The notes under the pieces: model-generated | Told to the model about the DNA's origin: nothing | The model's input: only the letters and a program-made list of their open reading frames with translations | The model's database searches: none | Origin: an uncultured Pseudomonadales bacterium | Lineage (GTDB): Bacteria > Pseudomonadota > Gammaproteobacteria > Pseudomonadales > Cellvibrionaceae | Assembly (NCBI GenBank): GCA_947487765.1 | Contig: CANKXO010000001.1 | Location: forward strand, 434,001-498,000 | Length of the DNA stretch: 64,000 bases | Reading direction: 5' to 3' | Position numbers and translations under genes: made by a program | Shown here: piece after piece, positions 20,176-29,606 of the stretch | How the letters are laid out: each line of letters starts with the position of its first letter | How positions within the stretch are numbered: the first letter of the stretch is position 1

Positions 20176-21939
20176 ATGCACGAAACTAATCCTCTAGAAA
20201 GCCTATTATTTTTTTTACTAGCTGCGGTTATTTTTGTTCCTCTATTTCGTCGTTTTCGTCTGGGCGCTATACTGGGTTATTTATTTGCGGGTGTGCTCAT
20301 TGGCCCTCAAGCCTTTCATTTTATTGATGATCCAAAAAGCGTTCTACATTTCTCTGAAATAGGTGTTGTTTTACTCCTTTTCATTATAGGTCTTGAACTT
20401 AATCCTGATAAGCTTTGGTCTATGCGCAACCAAATAGGTTTTTTGGGTGGGGGGCAGCTCATTATTAGCTGTCTATTGATTACGGCTATTTGTCTACTAC
20501 AAGTTTCATGGCAAATTGCTTTGGTTGTCGGTTTAGCGTTAGCTTTATCATCCACTGCTTTCGCGATACAGCTAATGGCTGAAAAGGGAATTTTAGCGTC
20601 TGCCAATGGGCGGCGCGGTTTTTCTATCCTGCTAATGCAAGACCTTGCAGTCATTCCTATTTTGTTAATTGTTCAGGGGTTAGCTTCGAGCCCTGATGAG
20701 CACAGTCAGCCCTGGTGGTATGGTGTTATGGCTATCTTACTATTGCTCTTCAGTGGGCGATTCTTACTGAATCCATTACTAGGCATTGTGTCACGTTTTG
20801 GTAGTCGTGAAACAATGACGGCTACTGCGTTGTTAATTGTTGTCGGTGCAGCATACTTGATGTATATATCGGGCTTATCAATGGGGATGGGGGCTTTTAT
20901 TGCCGGCATTATGTTAGCTAACTCCCATTTTCGGCATCAGTTAGAAACCGATATAGAGCCGTTTAAAGGGCTTACCCTCGGTTTATTTTTTATTGCCATT
21001 GGCATGACATTGAATATTAGCTTATTGTTTGAAAAGCCTATTATGATTTTCGCTTTTGTTTTAGCGTTGATGGCTTTGAAAACAGCCGTTATTATGTTTT
21101 TGTTGAAGCTGTCCCAAATGGAGTGGCGCGCTAGTTTGCCGCTTGCATTAATGCTGAGTCAAGGAGGAGAGTTTGCTTTTGTCATTATGTCTCAAGCCGG
21201 TTCTTTAAATCTTGTTTCAACAGATGTCATTGAAATAATAAATTTAATTGTTGGTTTATCAATGGCCTTAACAGCGCCTTTAGTTGCTTTAGCGGGGCTG
21301 ATTTCAAAAAAACAGTACAATGAACATTCGACAGCATCATTGCCAGAAATTGAGCATGAATCAGAAATATTAATTTTAGGATTTGGTCGTTTTGCTCAAA
21401 TTACTGGCCGTATTCTCTCTGCTAATAATATTCCTTTTACCGCATTAGATAATAATTCTACTCATATACAATTTATTAAACAGTTTGGAAACAAAGTACA
21501 TTTTGGGGATATTACGCGCTTAGATGTGCTGCAGGCAGCAGGTATCGATAAGGCAAAAATTCTGTTGGTGACTATAGAAAATGCAGATAAAGCTGTCGAC
21601 CTAATCAAAATGATTCGTAAACATTATCCTGAGCTCCACATCATTGCGCGAGCATATAATCGAGTTAATTATTTGAAGCTGATTGATGCAGGTGCTAACA
21701 AAGTTGTTAGAGAGATATTTTCTGGTAGCTTAGAAGCAGCAACAGAAACATTGATGACGCTCGGTTTCACAACAGGTCAAGCTTTAAGAACCGTTGATAT
21801 TTTTCGTGACCATGATGAGAGTTTATTAGAAAGAGCGGTTGAACATCATGATGATTTGGATAAGTTGATAGAAATCGGTATTCAAGGAAGAAAAGAATTA
21901 GAAGAGTTATTTAAGCAAGATAGGGATAATATTACCTAA
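20176..21939 (+). CDS. Kef-type cation:proton antiporter (CPA2) with TrkA-N domain
   Basis: Inner-membrane potassium/proton antiporter-like protein of 587 residues. About twelve hydrophobic segments cover residues 1-370, with family motifs GVVLLLFIIGLELNPDKLW and the central ALSSTAFAIQLMAEKG. A cytosolic TrkA-N (RCK) nucleotide-binding domain follows from about residue 395 (EILILGFGRFAQITGRIL, LDNNSTHIQFIKQFG). I start at the ATG at 20176, with GGAG 12 bp upstream, rather than at an in-frame TTG at 20158 inside gspB. In KefB/KefC the equivalent domain binds glutathione and NAD(H); whether this one does is unknown. Confidence 0.9.
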   Translation: MHETNPLESLLFFLLAAVIFVPLFRRFRLGAILGYLFAGVLIGPQAFHFIDDPKSVLHFSEIGVVLLLFIIGLELNPDKLWSMRNQIGFLGGGQLIISCLLITAICLLQVSWQIALVVGLALALSSTAFAIQLMAEKGILASANGRRGFSILLMQDLAVIPILLIVQGLASSPDEHSQPWWYGVMAILLLLFSGRFLLNPLLGIVSRFGSRETMTATALLIVVGAAYLMYISGLSMGMGAFIAGIMLANSHFRHQLETDIEPFKGLTLGLFFIAIGMTLNISLLFEKPIMIFAFVLALMALKTAVIMFLLKLSQMEWRASLPLALMLSQGGEFAFVIMSQAGSLNLVSTDVIEIINLIVGLSMALTAPLVALAGLISKKQYNEHSTASLPEIEHESEILILGFGRFAQITGRILSANNIPFTALDNNSTHIQFIKQFGNKVHFGDITRLDVLQAAGIDKAKILLVTIENADKAVDLIKMIRKHYPELHIIARAYNRVNYLKLIDAGANKVVREIFSGSLEAATETLMTLGFTTGQALRTVDIFRDHDESLLERAVEHHDDLDKLIEIGIQGRKELEELFKQDRDNIT

Positions 21940-22391
21940 GTGATACTATCTTAATATGATAATTGTTTAACTGCTAATAGACTGTCAAGCCTTATTAATG
22001 AGAGTCTATTAATATCCGTCTTATATAATAAAAATGTGATGATCTAGAAGCTGTATTCAGCTGCACCTTCTCTACTATATATTCGTGATTAGTCGTTTGG
22101 TTATATCCATAGAACTAATTATTTTGCGTTGAACTCTTCGCGTCAGTGTTACTCAAAGGGATAAGTGGCTAATGACCTTAATTTTGTCTACTTTATAATT
22201 AGGAACGCTATAAATACAGCAGAGCGTTGTACTTAATGCTACAAAGCCCCTTTTTTGGGTTAAATTCTATATGAATCAATGAGTTATATTGCTTGTAAAG
22301 GTCTTGGCAGGATATGATTGCATTACTTTTTACTATAGTAAAATGAGATACATACTAAGCAGTAGTAATATAAATGAGGTAATGCATAAAG
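21940..22391. other. Intergenic region, 452 bp, with a 16-bp palindrome
   Basis: No coding sequence can be supported here. A loose inverted repeat (AATAGACT / AGTCTATT, 21976-21983 and 22003-22010, 19-base loop) may end the antiporter transcript. A perfect palindrome lies at 22328-22343, just upstream of the acetyltransferase gene. The rest is AT-rich and presumably promoter sequence. Confidence 0.5.
22328..22343. promoter_or_regulatory. Perfect 16-bp palindrome upstream of GNAT gene
   Basis: TTTTACTATAGTAAAA is a perfect 16-bp palindrome ending 48 bp before the ATG at 22392. The position suits an operator for a dimeric repressor, but no regulator gene lies nearby and AT-rich palindromes arise by chance, so this is tentative. 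Confidence 0.35.
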
Positions 22392-22883
22392 ATGATCAGT
22401 ATTGTGGAGTATGAGCCGACGTTATTTGAGGATGCCGTAGATATTTTTAGTAAGTTAAGTTCATATTACTTAAAAGAAAATTCATCTAGCAGAGATGCGG
22501 TAAGAGAAAACTTGGAACAGAATGTTCTTGCACCTGGGTCTTCTGTAAAAATAGTTCTAGCTTATTATGATGGAGCTGTATGTGCGTTAGCATCATATGC
22601 CATATTGTATCCGGCCACTAAAGAAACGGGGCAAATGTTCCTTAAAGAATTATTTGTTGCGCCAGAATATTCAAGGAAGGGGGTCGGAATGAGGATGATG
22701 AGCTTCTTATCGAAAATTGCTTTAGATCGAAACTGTTCTCGATTTGATTGGACGACTCAGGAAAGTAATACAAAAGCGATAAATTTTTACGAAAAAATTG
22801 GTGCGGCACCCATGGAAAGTAAAAAATACTACCGATTGTCTAGGAATGAATTACAGAAAGTAATAGAAATGGATATTAAGTAG
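22392..22883 (+). CDS. GNAT family N-acetyltransferase
   Basis: Acetyl-CoA-dependent N-acetyltransferase of 163 residues. The GNAT acetyl-CoA loop is visible as LFVAPEYSRKGVGMRMM, followed by the family's C-terminal NTKAINFYEKIGA. The acceptor is unknown. The RimK-like ATP-grasp gene starts 54 bp downstream on the same strand, followed by an MscS channel. That pairing suggests the enzyme acetylates an amino acid or small peptide handled by the ligase, but this is inference. GAGG lies at 22376-22379, rather far (12 bp) from this ATG. Confidence 0.85.
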   Translation: MISIVEYEPTLFEDAVDIFSKLSSYYLKENSSSRDAVRENLEQNVLAPGSSVKIVLAYYDGAVCALASYAILYPATKETGQMFLKELFVAPEYSRKGVGMRMMSFLSKIALDRNCSRFDWTTQESNTKAINFYEKIGAAPMESKKYYRLSRNELQKVIEMDIK

Positions 22884-22937
22884 TGAACTTTATATGAAGT
22901 TTATTGTTATATAAGCACTTTTTTTGATGATAGAGCT

Positions 22938-23903
22938 ATGAAAATACTTTTCCTTGTTGAAGATGAAAATAATGTAACAGCCGCTAACTTAATAGCTGCT
23001 CTGAGACAAACAAAAAATGATGTTGACGTTATTTCGTACTACAGTGGTAAGGAAGATCAATGTTCTATTGTTATAAATAATGGATGTCCTAATATCTCGT
23101 TTAATCGGCGTGTTTATTCTCCAACAGATTATGATGCAGCTTTATTGTGGTGCTGGGGTACAGCTGCTGTTGGGCGAAAGTATCTTCGCATTTTTGAAAA
23201 TGCGGGTGTTATTGTCTTGAACTCAACATATGATACAGAAATAACTGACAGTAAAGTTAGCCTTACAAAAATGCTCGCTAAAGAGGGTGTTTCAACGCCT
23301 CGTACTGTTTTCTACGGTGTAGGATCTTCTGTACGTTCTGTTTGTTGCGTCAAAGAAAAGCTAGGTTCTCCTCCTTATGTATTTAAACCGGATTATGGTA
23401 CACAAGGTCTGGGCATTGAGTTTGCCTTATCAGAAAGCAAGCTTGAAGTTTTTGCAAGGAATTTACAAAATCAACAAGGCTTTTTAGTACAAGAGTTTAT
23501 TGGTAACTCTGAAAAACCTATTTCCCACTATCGAGTTTTAGTGATTGGTGATTCCGTTATCTCTTCAGCAATGAAGATAACAGCATCAAAGCCTTTGGCT
23601 GCCTCAAATATTGCTAGGGGAGGGGATGTTGAATTTGTACGTATTACTAATTATTTAAAAACGTTAGCTCTTTCAGCGACTAGAACAACAGGATTAAAAG
23701 TAGCGGGTGTTGATATTATGACTTATACCTGCGGTGGAGAAGAAAAGGCCGTTGTGCTTGAAGTGAATGATGGTCCAGGAACAAAGACTTTTGATGCTCA
23801 TGGTTTGGACGTGTCAGCTCAAATTGTTGATTACTTTGTTCGGTATGCCAATGCTCAACTTGTTACTTCTCACCAAAAAAGAGCTGCTTTGGGTCGTTGT
23901 TGA
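22938..23903 (+). CDS. RimK-like ATP-grasp ligase
   Basis: ATP-dependent carboxylate-amine ligase fold of 321 residues. An N-terminal pre-grasp domain (about 1-95) precedes the ATP-grasp core: YVFKPDYGTQGLGIEF (phosphate-binding loop), FLVQEFIGN, HYRVLVIGDSVISSAMK, and the metal-binding end VVLEVNDGPGTKTFDAHG. It matches RimK-type glutamate ligases in outline, but no substrate can be read from the sequence. It is paired with a GNAT gene upstream. Related GNAT/ATP-grasp combinations make acetylated dipeptides such as N-acetylglutaminylglutamine amide; this pair is not an obvious copy of that system. Confidence 0.82.
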   Translation: MKILFLVEDENNVTAANLIAALRQTKNDVDVISYYSGKEDQCSIVINNGCPNISFNRRVYSPTDYDAALLWCWGTAAVGRKYLRIFENAGVIVLNSTYDTEITDSKVSLTKMLAKEGVSTPRTVFYGVGSSVRSVCCVKEKLGSPPYVFKPDYGTQGLGIEFALSESKLEVFARNLQNQQGFLVQEFIGNSEKPISHYRVLVIGDSVISSAMKITASKPLAASNIARGGDVEFVRITNYLKTLALSATRTTGLKVAGVDIMTYTCGGEEKAVVLEVNDGPGTKTFDAHGLDVSAQIVDYFVRYANAQLVTSHQKRAALGRC

Positions 23904-24075
23904 TATATTTCTATAAAAATAATAGCCGCCTGCCTATTTTATTCTATACTTGTTAATATAAATTTAGGCGAATTTATGAACTCTCAAGGCGGTTAATAAC
24001 TTAACCTATATCTTCTATATAAATTACATTCTCTAAAAAATACCTAACTAATACTATAAAATTTTTGGTGTAAGT

Positions 24076-25722
24076 ATGAGTGTCTCAAGAATTACTGTCC
24101 TGTTACTGTGTTTGTTAATATCGAGTTCTGTTTTTTCTTATTCCCCTCATAAAAATATTAACAGCAAATTACTGCTTAATAAGGAGGTTGTATCTGAACA
24201 GCGGTCATCTATAGAACCTGTAAAGCAAAACTCTGTCTCAATAATTTTAGATGATTATGATAGAGGGACGCCGAGAAGCTCCATTGAAAAATTTTTAGGG
24301 TTAATTCGAAAAGCTGATTATGCTCCTGCTATTAATTATTTAGATTTTGATGGCGTTAATAACCAAATAAGAAAGATGCCACGGGAAAAAGTGGTTAAAA
24401 CATTAAAGTTGGTATTAGATCGTGCATTGTGGATAGACTTACCAACATTGAGTAATGAACCTGCAGGATATAAAAATGATGGTATTCCTGGTGATCGGGA
24501 TATAGTCGGCTATATACCACTTCAGGATAGGAAGGTCCCTATCTATGTTCAGCATGTGGCTCGTGAAGACGGTGTGCTTATTTGGAAAATAGCTGGTGTT
24601 AGCATTAATTCACTACCGGAGTTATATCGTGAGTATGGAGATGGGCCTGTCGGAGAAATACTGACAAAATTTGTACCTGATATATTTTTCTTGGGTCTAC
24701 AGTTATGGCAATGGGCCACTTTATTATTAATTATTATTATTTCTATTTTTGCTGCTTTATTACCAACAAAGTTAATTGCATCCCTCATTCGCAAGCGTGA
24801 CTCTGAAATGAGCGAGCAAGTTGCTGCTATTGTTTCTGGTCCTGTACGTTTTTTGATTGTTGTTTTGTTGATTCGTGGAATGTGCCCGTTGATGAGCCTT
24901 TCATTAGAAGCCCGAGAAGTTACTCAAGGGTATACTATTTTAATTATTGCTGTTACATGGACATTGTTATCAACTATTAGCATCGTCCGTGATTTTTTTG
25001 TTTATCGTTTGACGAATGATAATAAAAAGTCAGCAGCTAAATTATTAAATCCACTAAGTAGTTTAATCAAAACAATGATCGTTATTACAGCTACTTTAGT
25101 ATGGTTAGAAAATCTTGGTTTTAAAGCATCTACGATACTGGCAGGATTAGGTGTAGGTGGTTTAGCATTTGCCTTGGCGGCTCAAAAATCAATTGAAAAT
25201 ATTATTGCTGGGATTACTCTATATGTCAGTGTGCCAGTCAAGGTTGGCAATCTTGGTCGATTTGGAAAATATGTTGGTTTTATTGAAGATGTTGGAATGA
25301 GATATACAAAGATTCGAACGCTTGACAGAACACTTGTTAATATTTCTAATTCTATTTTTGTAGATATGGAATTGGAGAATTACTCGGAGCGTAATCGTAT
25401 TCGCTATAAACCTGAACTGGTACTTTCTCATGAATCAACTGCTGAACAAATTGAAGGTGTAATCGCCGATATTAAACAATTATTAGATGACCATGAACAG
25501 ATATGCGAAATACCCTGTCGGGTACGTTTAGCGGACTATCTTGAATATGGTATAGCACTCAACGTAATGAGCTATGTTGATACGACGAAATTTCCTGTCT
25601 ACGCTGAGGTATCTAACGAGTTAAATTTTGCCATACTTAATATCTTAGGTAGGCATAAGGTAAAATTAGCGGATATAAGTTTTGGTAATTTAAAGAATAA
25701 TAAAAGTTTGTCTTTAGAATAG
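24076..25722 (+). CDS. MscS-family mechanosensitive channel with exported N-terminal domain
   Basis: Inner-membrane small-conductance mechanosensitive channel relative, 548 residues (E. coli MscS has 286). A signal peptide (about 1-21) is followed by a periplasmic domain of roughly 170 residues, then about four membrane helices. The pore-lining helix is rich in Gly/Ala (ILAGLGVGGLAFALAAQKS), and the cytoplasmic beta domain follows (PVKVGNLGRFGKYVGFIEDVGMRYTKIR). It would open under turgor and release solutes. It lies 172 bp after the ATP-grasp gene, same direction, and converges on the diguanylate cyclase gene. Confidence 0.9.
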   Translation: MSVSRITVLLLCLLISSSVFSYSPHKNINSKLLLNKEVVSEQRSSIEPVKQNSVSIILDDYDRGTPRSSIEKFLGLIRKADYAPAINYLDFDGVNNQIRKMPREKVVKTLKLVLDRALWIDLPTLSNEPAGYKNDGIPGDRDIVGYIPLQDRKVPIYVQHVAREDGVLIWKIAGVSINSLPELYREYGDGPVGEILTKFVPDIFFLGLQLWQWATLLLIIIISIFAALLPTKLIASLIRKRDSEMSEQVAAIVSGPVRFLIVVLLIRGMCPLMSLSLEAREVTQGYTILIIAVTWTLLSTISIVRDFFVYRLTNDNKKSAAKLLNPLSSLIKTMIVITATLVWLENLGFKASTILAGLGVGGLAFALAAQKSIENIIAGITLYVSVPVKVGNLGRFGKYVGFIEDVGMRYTKIRTLDRTLVNISNSIFVDMELENYSERNRIRYKPELVLSHESTAEQIEGVIADIKQLLDDHEQICEIPCRVRLADYLEYGIALNVMSYVDTTKFPVYAEVSNELNFAILNILGRHKVKLADISFGNLKNNKSLSLE

Positions 25723-25797
25723 GAGAAAAACAGTACATATTCGTAAATTTTATTTTTTGTATTATTATAAAGAACGATAGAGAAGTCTAATATCAAG

Positions 25798-27000
25798 TTA
25801 AGAGTAATTTTGAATGGAGACTTTATTACGACCTGATTTTTTTGATTTATATAATGCGTCATCTGCTATTTCTAAAGCCTTATCAAATGTTGGGCTAATA
25901 GTTCGATGAGCTATATAACAGACGCCAATGCTAACTGTTTTTTTCAGTAGCTGATCTGTCATTGAGTTTGAAGCGATATTTAATCGAATAGATTCTGACA
26001 TGGAAAGTGCATTATCATAACTAGTATTGCAAAGGTAGACTAAAAATTCTTCCCCTCCATAACGGGCGATAATGTCCTTTTCACGTTTAAGTGTTTGAAT
26101 AATTCGTTGAGAAACTTCGACTAAGCACTGATCTCCAGTTTTATGTCCATAAGTATCATTAATTCTTTTAAAATGGTCGATATCTATCATAAGCAAAGCT
26201 ACACCGGCACTATCTTCATGGGTAGAAAGTGTATTTAAAAATTGATTGCGTAGAGTAGTATCGATATATTCGCGATTATAAATACCTGTTAAATTATCAG
26301 TGATTGATTTTTTTGCAAAATAGTCAAGGCGTGATAATTTCTGTAAAAGAATGATTGGCGTGATGATAGCAATAGTGAGGAGTATAAAAAACATCGGGTA
26401 AAAGTAAATTAAATTGTTAGATTGGTAATAGATCTGTGCAGCTAGAACCGCACGTGTATCACCTAATGCCCATTGTTTATATTGACTATCAGGATGGTTG
26501 TTATGACAATTAATGCATGATGTACTAGTCATCTTTATAGGTACAGCATATAGGTAGCGTTTATCATCATAGTACGTATATTCAGATAAATCGTTATTTA
26601 TTATTTCATTAAGGGCATTTTCTTCATAAGCATCTCTAGGTCTTGCAGAATTTTCTCTGCCTTTAAATGGATAATGGCTAAACATGCGTATAGTTAAGTC
26701 GCTATTACTTACGGTTTGTGAAAGCTCTATTGCAAATGTTGCTGGAATTGGCACCATAGTGGGGTGCTCTAGGTGGTCACGACCAGATTCTACTGGATAT
26801 AATTTCTTAAACTTATTGAATACTTCAGCACTGTATTTTCGCTGGGCCTCTTTTGTTAGTGTTGTGATTATATTTAAAGATGTATGATTTAATTCATTGC
26901 GTGATGATTTACTTTGATAATGTATATAATAAGCACCTATTGGTATCATTAGCCATGTAAGGACCAATAGGCACTGTATAAGGCGTAAAGACTTAAGCAA
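25798..27000 (-). CDS. Membrane diguanylate cyclase with periplasmic c-haem (DUF3365-like) sensor
   Basis: Makes c-di-GMP in response to a periplasmic signal. 400 residues: helix at about 6-26, a periplasmic domain with a c-type haem site C162-I-N-C165-H166, a second helix (about 197-220), and a GGDEF domain with active RYGGEEF (GGEEF at 315-319) and an intact I-site R306-E-K-D309. The periplasmic part, with CINCHNNHP and RAVLAAQI, matches Tll0287-like/DUF3365 haem sensors. The only suitable start is a TTG at 27000; an in-frame TAG lies at 27010-27012 just upstream. Convergent with the MscS gene. Confidence 0.87.
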   Translation of the reverse strand: MLKSLRLIQCLLVLTWLMIPIGAYYIHYQSKSSRNELNHTSLNIITTLTKEAQRKYSAEVFNKFKKLYPVESGRDHLEHPTMVPIPATFAIELSQTVSNSDLTIRMFSHYPFKGRENSARPRDAYEENALNEIINNDLSEYTYYDDKRYLYAVPIKMTSTSCINCHNNHPDSQYKQWALGDTRAVLAAQIYYQSNNLIYFYPMFFILLTIAIITPIILLQKLSRLDYFAKKSITDNLTGIYNREYIDTTLRNQFLNTLSTHEDSAGVALLMIDIDHFKRINDTYGHKTGDQCLVEVSQRIIQTLKREKDIIARYGGEEFLVYLCNTSYDNALSMSESIRLNIASNSMTDQLLKKTVSIGVCYIAHRTISPTFDKALEIADDALYKSKKSGRNKVSIQNYS

Positions 27001-27417
27001 AATTATACTCTAAATTAAAATACATCTTATATTATAGAGATATAACCATCGATTAGTAGTAATGATTATGACTAAAGAAAAACGAATAGGTTAAATATAG
27101 TTCTAGTAAATATGCTTATTTATTTTAATGGTTTCTTTACATTCTACTTATATCTAATATCGCATGATTTTTTGGCAGGCTTTCAACAAAGCCAAGGTAA
27201 TATATGATATTACTATTAAACGTGAAAAACTCGAAACTTTTATCTGCCAAAGTTATCGAAGCTCAATTAGCTGGGAAAGTTGCAGAGAATAATTATTCGC
27301 TCTGTTAGCATATCGGCTATGTAATGCTATCGATTCCTATCAAGCATCGCCTGAAATAAGCAAAGGCCAACATCTTCTAATTAATTACTCTAATGATCAC
27401 ATATAGGAAATACTACA
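27001..27417. other. Intergenic region, 417 bp
   Basis: Divergent promoter space between the haem-sensor cyclase and yghU. It holds a short open frame of 34 codons at 27204-27308 with no good ribosome site, which I do not call as a gene. AGGA close to 27404 is the ribosome site of yghU. Nothing else stands out. Confidence 0.5.
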
Positions 27418-28290
27418 ATGACTACTAACCCATCATACGTTCCTCCTAAAGTCTGGACATGGGATACTGAAAATGGAGGAGAATGGGCAAAAACGAATCG
27501 GCCTATTGCTGGGCCTACCCATGATAAGGATTTACCCGTAGGTAAACACCCACTTCAGTTGTATTCAATGGCGACACCTAATGGTGTAAAAATTACCATT
27601 ATGCTGGAAGAGCTGTTAGCCCTTGGTATTAGCGGCGCAGAGTATGATGCTCACATGATTAAAATTGGTGATGGAGACCAATTTAGTAGTGGTTTTGTTG
27701 AAATTAACCCCAACTCTAAAATTCCTGCTTTAGTTGACTATAGTGATGAAAAAGCAACCCGTGTATTCGAATCAGGAAACATTCTCTTATATCTAGCAGA
27801 GAAGTTTAATGCTCTTATTCCCAGTGAGTTCACATCGCGCACAGAGTGTTTATCCTGGTTATTTTGGCAGATGGGCAGCGGTGGTTATTTAGGTGGTGGC
27901 TTTGGTCATTTTTATAGCTATGCACCGTCTAAAATGGAATATCCTATTGATCGTTATACAATGGAAACGAAACGGCAGCTCGATGTGCTTGACCGGCATT
28001 TAGCAGATAGCCAATATATTTGTGGGGATGAATATAGTATTGCAGATATCGCTATCTGGCCTTGGTATGGAGCTGTAATGATGGGGAGGCTATATGATGC
28101 TGCAGAGTTTCTTGATGTGGCTTCTTATAAGCACCTAATGCGTTGGACGAATCTCATCGAAGAGCGCCCTACAGTACAACGAGGACGAATGGTGAATCGT
28201 ACATGGGGCGACCCCAGCATGCAGCTTCATGAGAGACATGATGCCAGTGATTTTGATTTGCGTACACAGGATAAACTGGATAACACTTGA
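27418..28290 (+). CDS. yghU: YghU-like glutathione S-transferase / disulfide-bond oxidoreductase
   Basis: Cytosolic Nu-class glutathione transferase of 290 residues (E. coli YghU about 288); this class has disulfide-bond reductase and peroxidase activity. The N-terminal stretch PPKVWTWDTENGGEWAKTN and PIAGPTHDKDLPVGKHPLQL is diagnostic of YghU/YfcG-type proteins. The thioredoxin-like domain has NPNSKIPALVD and FESGNILLYLAEKF; the helical domain has YSIADIAIWPWYG. Single gene with its own ribosome site, ended by the terminator at 28350. Confidence 0.92.
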   Translation: MTTNPSYVPPKVWTWDTENGGEWAKTNRPIAGPTHDKDLPVGKHPLQLYSMATPNGVKITIMLEELLALGISGAEYDAHMIKIGDGDQFSSGFVEINPNSKIPALVDYSDEKATRVFESGNILLYLAEKFNALIPSEFTSRTECLSWLFWQMGSGGYLGGGFGHFYSYAPSKMEYPIDRYTMETKRQLDVLDRHLADSQYICGDEYSIADIAIWPWYGAVMMGRLYDAAEFLDVASYKHLMRWTNLIEERPTVQRGRMVNRTWGDPSMQLHERHDASDFDLRTQDKLDNT

Positions 28291-28349
28291 AGTTAGATGT
28301 TCACTTGTATGTGTTAATTCTTAACCTACTGTAAAAATTAAATCATATT

Positions 28350-28383
28350 AAAGAGGGCAAATAAGTTTATTTGTCCTCTTTTA
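28350..28383. terminator. Bidirectional terminator between yghU and the phytase-like gene
   Basis: A 13-bp stem with one G-T pair (28351-28363 with 28368-28380, loop AGTT), flanked by A on the left and T on the right. It lies between convergent genes and can serve both strands. Confidence 0.85.
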
Positions 28384-28410
28384 GTTTAAGAGTGAATACG
28401 TTGAAAAAAT

Positions 28411-29493
28411 TCAATAATTACTCAATTTAAATGCTAAAAATTGAGTAAATTGCCCATTAGTATTAAAGTTATTATCAGATACTAAAATGATTGTTTGTTC
28501 TCCACTGGGCAATCTAGGACCAAAAGTAATACCTTCAATATTATCTAAAGTAATGCCCAATTCTGCTAAATCGAGTAGTAACTCCTTTTTCATTGGTTCA
28601 ATTGAAGGATTGTCTTGTATGGATTCTATTTTACTGACATCCGTTGCACCATAAGTTGTAGTAAAGAATAATTTAATGCTATTGCCAACACCAACAGAGA
28701 ATGAGCGTTCGACGGCAATCATTAGTTTTGGTGCAAAACTTAGTAGTTCAACTAGTCCGTTGGTATTGAATGTCCCAGCAGGGATTGATTCAGCGGCAAC
28801 AGGTTCAGTTTGGTAGATATATTCTTTGTTGGCTTTGCCAGTACTGCGGTTCAAGCGTAAAACGCGTACAGAGCTACCATTATCGACTGTCGCTCTAGTT
28901 CCATCTTGAACTAATGCATTCTCTGTAGCTGTAAACAATTGCTTTTTATTGTAAGAGAACGTTAAGTTTTCAAAGGCAAGATTATTTTGAATACCTGAGT
29001 CAATCGTAGGAACAAATTTTTCAGGTAAATTAAATTGGTCGACATACTTGCCATCTCTTGTCATCACACGAACAAATGGAGAAATTCCATTGTTTGCATC
29101 CCCTTCACTTGTCCAATACAAAAGGTTAGGGAATGGCGCTAAGCGAATAGATTCTGGATCAACGCTGCCTGGTTCAAAAGAAGAGTCATCGTTATTGAGA
29201 ATTTCTGTAACCTTAGTAAACACGACATCTCCGTTTTCTAAAGATCCATCGCTTAAGTCGATGGTTAAATCATAAAAACGAGCAGGCCCATTTTCTGCAC
29301 GATCATCACTGATCGTAATATAGGAATTATTTTTTCTATCATAATCAATTCCAGATAAGCCGCCAACTTCTGTGCCATCAAATTGATATCCTGTTGGAAA
29401 GGTAGCTTCTCCAATAAATTCAAGAGATTCTGCTTGCGTATATGTTGATACTATTGCGAGTGCAATAATTAATGGTAATCTGTAGATGCTCAT
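28411..29493 (-). CDS. Exported esterase-like phytase-domain protein
   Basis: Secreted or periplasmic beta-propeller-like protein of 360 residues, resembling the esterase-like/phytase-like family (Pfam PF13449). A signal peptide spans about 1-21 (MSIYRLPLII to YTQA-ES). Family stretches are GGLSGIDYDRKNNSYITISDD, ENLTFSYNKKQLFTATENAL and DNIEGITFGPRLPSGEQTIILVSDNNF. I start at the ATG at 29493, preceded by GAGG, rather than at an upstream TTG at 29520. Substrate unknown; phosphate-ester hydrolysis is only a family-based guess. Confidence 0.82.
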   Translation of the reverse strand: MSIYRLPLIIALAIVSTYTQAESLEFIGEATFPTGYQFDGTEVGGLSGIDYDRKNNSYITISDDRAENGPARFYDLTIDLSDGSLENGDVVFTKVTEILNNDDSSFEPGSVDPESIRLAPFPNLLYWTSEGDANNGISPFVRVMTRDGKYVDQFNLPEKFVPTIDSGIQNNLAFENLTFSYNKKQLFTATENALVQDGTRATVDNGSSVRVLRLNRSTGKANKEYIYQTEPVAAESIPAGTFNTNGLVELLSFAPKLMIAVERSFSVGVGNSIKLFFTTTYGATDVSKIESIQDNPSIEPMKKELLLDLAELGITLDNIEGITFGPRLPSGEQTIILVSDNNFNTNGQFTQFLAFKLSNY

Positions 29494-29606
29494 AAAAAAC
29501 CTCATATTTGAATAATACAAAAGAAGCTATAATTTTGTGTGAGCATTGCTACAGTGATGTGAACAGAAGATGAAGTCTCTATTAAAATATAACTAAGAAT
29601 ATGATT

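Noticed and set aside
23904-24075. Loose inverted match of GCCGCCT and AAGGCGG between the ATP-grasp and MscS genes
   Set aside because: Arms are short and far apart, with no T-run; not convincing as a terminator or operator.
27204-27308. A 34-codon frame upstream of yghU
   Set aside because: No ribosome site, unremarkable peptide composition and no sign of a membrane or signal segment; probably chance.
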